From the NCBI RefSeq assembly GCF_001635455.1, contig NZ_LWEH01000255.1, forward strand, positions 124,001-188,000: DNA of 64,000 bases, written 5' to 3'. Source of the DNA: Vibrio sp. HI00D65 (GTDB lineage Bacteria; Pseudomonadota; Gammaproteobacteria; Enterobacterales; Vibrionaceae). Made by a program: the position numbers and the translations under genes. This document shows positions 61,565-64,000 of the stretch, piece after piece; the stretch's first letter is position 1; each line of letters opens with the position of its first letter. Under the pieces are notes generated by a model. The model made no database searches and was not told the DNA's origin. It saw only the letters and a program-made list of their open reading frames with translations.

Positions 61565-62575
61565 TTATTGAGTGTTAGCTATCAAGTATTGACGTACCTG
61601 TGTAATCAGGTCCTCTTTGGCATGAGGGGAGATGAAACTTGCTTCAACGGCATTAATACTGAATTGGGCTAACTCTTGATGGGTGACTGGGTGGGCATTG
61701 GCAACCGCGAGGAAATTGTCATTCATGTAGCCGCCAAAGTAAGCTGGGTCATCGGAATTGATGGTGACACAAAGCCCTTTTCTCAGAAGCTCGACAATGT
61801 TGTGCTGCTCCATAGTATCGAAGACTTTAAGTTTGGTATTCGACAGCGGACAAACTGTCAGTGGAATACGTTTTGCTGCCAACTTTTCTACGAGTTCTGC
61901 ATCATCGATACAGTGAACTCCATGGTCGATCCGGGTGATACCTAACATGCTCAATGCATCAATAATGTTTTGCGCTGGGCCTTCTTCTCCGGCATGTGCG
62001 ACAGTCAAAAAGCCTTGGTTAAGCGCTTCTTGGAATACATGTTTAAACTTCTCGGGCGGGTTACCCTGTTCCGATGAATCTAAACCAACCGCAATGATTT
62101 TATCTTTGTAAGGCAGAGCCTGTTTGAGTGTCTCGAACGCGCTGTCTTCGTCAAGGTGGCGCAGAAAACACATGATAAGTTGGCTGCTTATCCCAAGTTC
62201 ATGTGCAGCTTGGTCGAGTGCACGAGTGATGCCTGTGATAATAGTGTCGAAGATGATACCTCGCTCAGTGTGGGTTTGCGGGTCGAAAAAAATCTCAGTG
62301 TGAACCACATTGTCTTGTTGGCACTTTAGTAGGTATGCCCAAGTGAGGTCGTAAAAGTCTTGTTCATGTATCAGTACATTGGCGCCTTGATAATAGATGT
62401 CGAGAAAAGACTGCAGATTGTGGAATTGATAGGCGTCTCGCACTTGCTCTGGGTTCTCAAAGGGAATCGATACGTTATTGCGCTTGGCCAGTTCGAACAT
62501 CAGTTCGGGCTCCAGTGTGCCCTCAATGTGTAAGTGCAGCTCAACCTTCGGTAAATTTTTGATGAAGCTATCCAT
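61565..62575 (-). CDS. add: Adenine deaminase (adenosine deaminase family, type 2)
   Basis: Zinc TIM-barrel enzyme that converts adenine (or adenosine) to hypoxanthine (inosine). 336 residues. Metal and catalytic motifs: HLHIEGTLEPE near residue 14, AHAGEEGP near 195, DHGVHC near 217, and NSDDPAYFGG near 274. The sequence HIEGTLEPELMFELAKRN resembles the Pseudomonas adenine deaminase subgroup more than true adenosine deaminases, so adenine is the favoured substrate. Confidence 0.9.
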   Translation of the reverse strand: MDSFIKNLPKVELHLHIEGTLEPELMFELAKRNNVSIPFENPEQVRDAYQFHNLQSFLDIYYQGANVLIHEQDFYDLTWAYLLKCQQDNVVHTEIFFDPQTHTERGIIFDTIITGITRALDQAAHELGISSQLIMCFLRHLDEDSAFETLKQALPYKDKIIAVGLDSSEQGNPPEKFKHVFQEALNQGFLTVAHAGEEGPAQNIIDALSMLGITRIDHGVHCIDDAELVEKLAAKRIPLTVCPLSNTKLKVFDTMEQHNIVELLRKGLCVTINSDDPAYFGGYMNDNFLAVANAHPVTHQELAQFSINAVEASFISPHAKEDLITQVRQYLIANTQ

Positions 62576-62927
62576 AGCAACTCCTTAGCTATTTTAATTA
62601 TGGGCGGAGTAGGGGGAGATAATTAACGTCTACCAAGCTAACGAGTTAGACGACTCATTGATCTCTGTTTGAGCATAGTTCATTTCATGGTTGTCGATGA
62701 AATGAGGCTGAAATTGTTAGGGATTAGAGGCTGTTGAATGCTTAAAAATGAGCCGCAAACGATTTGCAGCACTAGAGTGTGATCCGCTGCAAATATTTGC
62801 AGCAATATTCGTTGATTTATGCTCTAATATCGCGCTTACCAAGGGATGGTGTTAAAAGATGCTCACTTAGATGGAGTTATCAAAGTTGACCGATCCCTTA
62901 ATGATCTCCCTTAGGAAAAAATAGAAC
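62576..62927. other. Divergent control region with two dyads (add and DUF3622)
   Basis: 352 bp. GCCGCAAA-CGA-TTTGCAGC (62752-62770) and the perfect 18-bp palindrome GCTGCAAATATTTGCAGC (62786-62803) share arms, with centres about 34 bp apart. The first contains GCAAACGATT, which is the core of a PurR box, though its outer bases do not fit. TAATAT near 62825-62830 may be a -10 for the rightward gene. Which gene they control is open. Confidence 0.55.
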
Positions 62928-63245
62928 ATGTCTAAGAACAAAAAATTTGATATCCGCCTTACAGAAAAACGCAACGGCTGGTGTGCAGAGATTACTCGTC
63001 AGGTAACGTCTCGCAGCACAACAGTATCTAAGCGTGAGTCTGGTTTCGAAACAGAAGCGCTTGCACAAGAGTGGGCTGAGAAAGAGCTAGCATCTTTCAT
63101 CGCAAACCAAGCTGAACGTAACGAGCGTAAAGCGGAACAACGTAAAGAGCGCGATGAACTACGTCACGCTAAAGAGCTTAAAGCTGAGCAAGCACGTGAA
63201 GCACGCGCTAAAGCTCGTGCAGAAGAGCAAGAAGACACTGAGTAA
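62928..63245 (+). CDS. DUF3622 family protein
   Basis: 105 residues, unknown function. Residues 1-55 look like a small alpha-beta domain (FDIRLTEKRNGWCAEITRQV), and residues 55-105 are one continuous charged helix of Glu, Arg, Lys and Ala with few other residues, probably a coiled coil or RNA-binding helix. I recall DUF3622 as common in Vibrio. Codon use is strongly biased, so it may be abundant. AGGAAAA precedes the start. Confidence 0.88.
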   Translation: MSKNKKFDIRLTEKRNGWCAEITRQVTSRSTTVSKRESGFETEALAQEWAEKELASFIANQAERNERKAEQRKERDELRHAKELKAEQAREARAKARAEEQEDTE

Positions 63246-63262
63246 TTCGGTGCACGATTAAT

Positions 63263-63341
63263 TTATAGGTCTCTTAATTTTAAGATAAGGGACCTATAAA
63301 AAAGCCCCAATATAGTCACCTATATTGGGGCTTTTTCGTTT
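63263..63341. terminator. Double hairpin terminator after the DUF3622 gene
   Basis: A first hairpin TTATAGGTC-TCTTA/TAAGA..GACCTATAA (63263-63299) is followed by GCCCCAATATA/TATATTGGGGC (about 63304-63331) with an A-run before and T-run after. The second serves both convergent genes. Confidence 0.88.
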
Positions 63342-63417
63342 GTGGAGTTCGTTGCTGTTTTGCTTAAGAGCGACGGTTTTGGCTTTTCGCTTTTTACATC
63401 GCTCTCTCAAGCCTTAA

Positions 63418-64000
63418 TCAGTTGTTTAGCGTAGTTAACCAATCGTCCTCTGCTACTTCTTCAATGTAGCTTTCTACGGTTTGTCCGACTTCTTCATCGT
63501 CTTGCTTGAAGTAAGCGATGTGGAACACAGCATCACCTTCATTCACCAAAGGTAGAGTTTGTTGGCCAATCACGATGCCGCCTTTAGTCGTGATAACTTG
63601 GCTCTCTTGGTGACCTAATGGAGAGCTGATGTAAGCAAGTGTTTGTCCTGCTTCAACTTGTTCACCCAGTCTTACCATGTTACGCAAGATGCCGTCTGAT
63701 TCTGCTCGAATCCAGCTGGTGGATTTGCTCAATACTGGTTCTGGCAGCTTCTTACGGTTCGGGCGCAACATGCCGATTTCTTTCATTACTTGGTGAATGC
63801 CAAGGTAGCCTGCTCGAATCGCTAGGTGATCAAAGCGTAGCGCCTCACCACCTTCGTACGTCAGTACCGGAATACCCAACTTTTCCGCTTCGCTTCGCAG
63901 TGAACCATCACGTAGAGGTGAGTCGATGATCACCGGTGTCGCGAACGCTTTTGCGATACGCATGGTCTCTGGGTTCGAAAGGTTCGCACGAATTTGTGGC
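63418..64000 (-). CDS. Succinylglutamate desuccinylase/aspartoacylase-family protein (5' end outside window)
   Basis: The frame runs off the right edge; 193 codons plus one base are visible. The internal segment PQIRANLSNPETMRIAKAF continues upstream of the first visible ATG (63963), which is therefore not the start. The visible part is the C-terminal half of an AstE/AspA zinc-carboxypeptidase-like enzyme, ending in a lipoyl-like beta domain (IRAESDGILRNMVRLGEQVE...) and an acidic tail. Zinc ligands lie outside the window. Substrate unknown. Confidence 0.85.
   Translation of the reverse strand, partial: PQIRANLSNPETMRIAKAFATPVIIDSPLRDGSLRSEAEKLGIPVLTYEGGEALRFDHLAIRAGYLGIHQVMKEIGMLRPNRKKLPEPVLSKSTSWIRAESDGILRNMVRLGEQVEAGQTLAYISSPLGHQESQVITTKGGIVIGQQTLPLVNEGDAVFHIAYFKQDDEEVGQTVESYIEEVAEDDWLTTLNN

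Overview
The window reads as a housekeeping stretch of the large chromosome of a Vibrio, probably a marine species near the Splendidus group (the genus is well supported, the species group is a guess). The reasons are an OmpU porin, the order dacB-ompU-greA-yhbY-rlmE-ftsH-folP-glmM-secG-tRNAs-rimP-nusA-infB-rbfA-truB-rpsO-pnp-nlpI, a RocS-like GGDEF/EAL protein between the ubiUV and ubiT genes, a PlzC-like double PilZ protein beside radA and a second EF-G, and VF530, DUF3622 and DUF5363 small proteins. I see no insertion sequence, prophage, integron, CRISPR array or plasmid gene.

Layout. 1-6.5 kb: a peptidoglycan endopeptidase (cut by the window edge), tyrS, a Mg2+ channel gene behind a long leader with its own small ORF, dacB and ompU. 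7-20 kb: greA, yhbY, rlmE, ftsH, folP, glmM, secG, tRNA-Leu(GAG), tRNA-fMet, then the transcription/translation operon rimP-nusA-infB-rbfA-truB-rpsO-pnp and nlpI. 24-26 kb: a MarR regulator and MATE exporter sharing two copies of one operator. 26-32 kb: oxygen-independent ubiquinone synthesis (ubiU, ubiV, ubiT) split by a c-di-GMP gene, and yhbS. 32-36 kb: holD-rimI, prfC, an overlapping small gene and a TatD hydrolase. 36-43 kb: nucleoside import and breakdown (nupC, deoC-deoA-deoB-deoD), then smp and serB. 43-50 kb: a PilZ protein, radA and EF-G2. 50-64 kb: a less conserved tail with an acyl-CoA ligase, ChrA transporter with LysR regulator, MATE exporter, LacI regulator, outer-membrane barrel, gamma-glutamylcyclotransferase, NnrS, adenine deaminase, DUF3622 and an AstE/AspA-type hydrolase (cut by the window edge).

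How parts work together. NupC brings in nucleosides. DeoD and DeoA phosphorolyse them, DeoB isomerises pentose phosphates and DeoC cleaves deoxyribose-5-phosphate. Two CRP-like boxes before nupC are spaced as in CytR-controlled promoters. UbiT, UbiU and UbiV act together in anaerobic quinone synthesis.

The most interesting material lies between genes. A 14-codon leader ORF sits inside a hairpin before a CBS-less MgtE gene. An intrinsic terminator before prfC has a 3' arm that could instead cover the prfC ribosome binding site. A leader of about 330 nt before deoC carries GGA motifs in hairpin loops. A sigma-54-type promoter with three GT-N7-AC sites precedes nnrS. A hydrophobic decapeptide ORF precedes secG. 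These regulatory readings are inferences from sequence alone.
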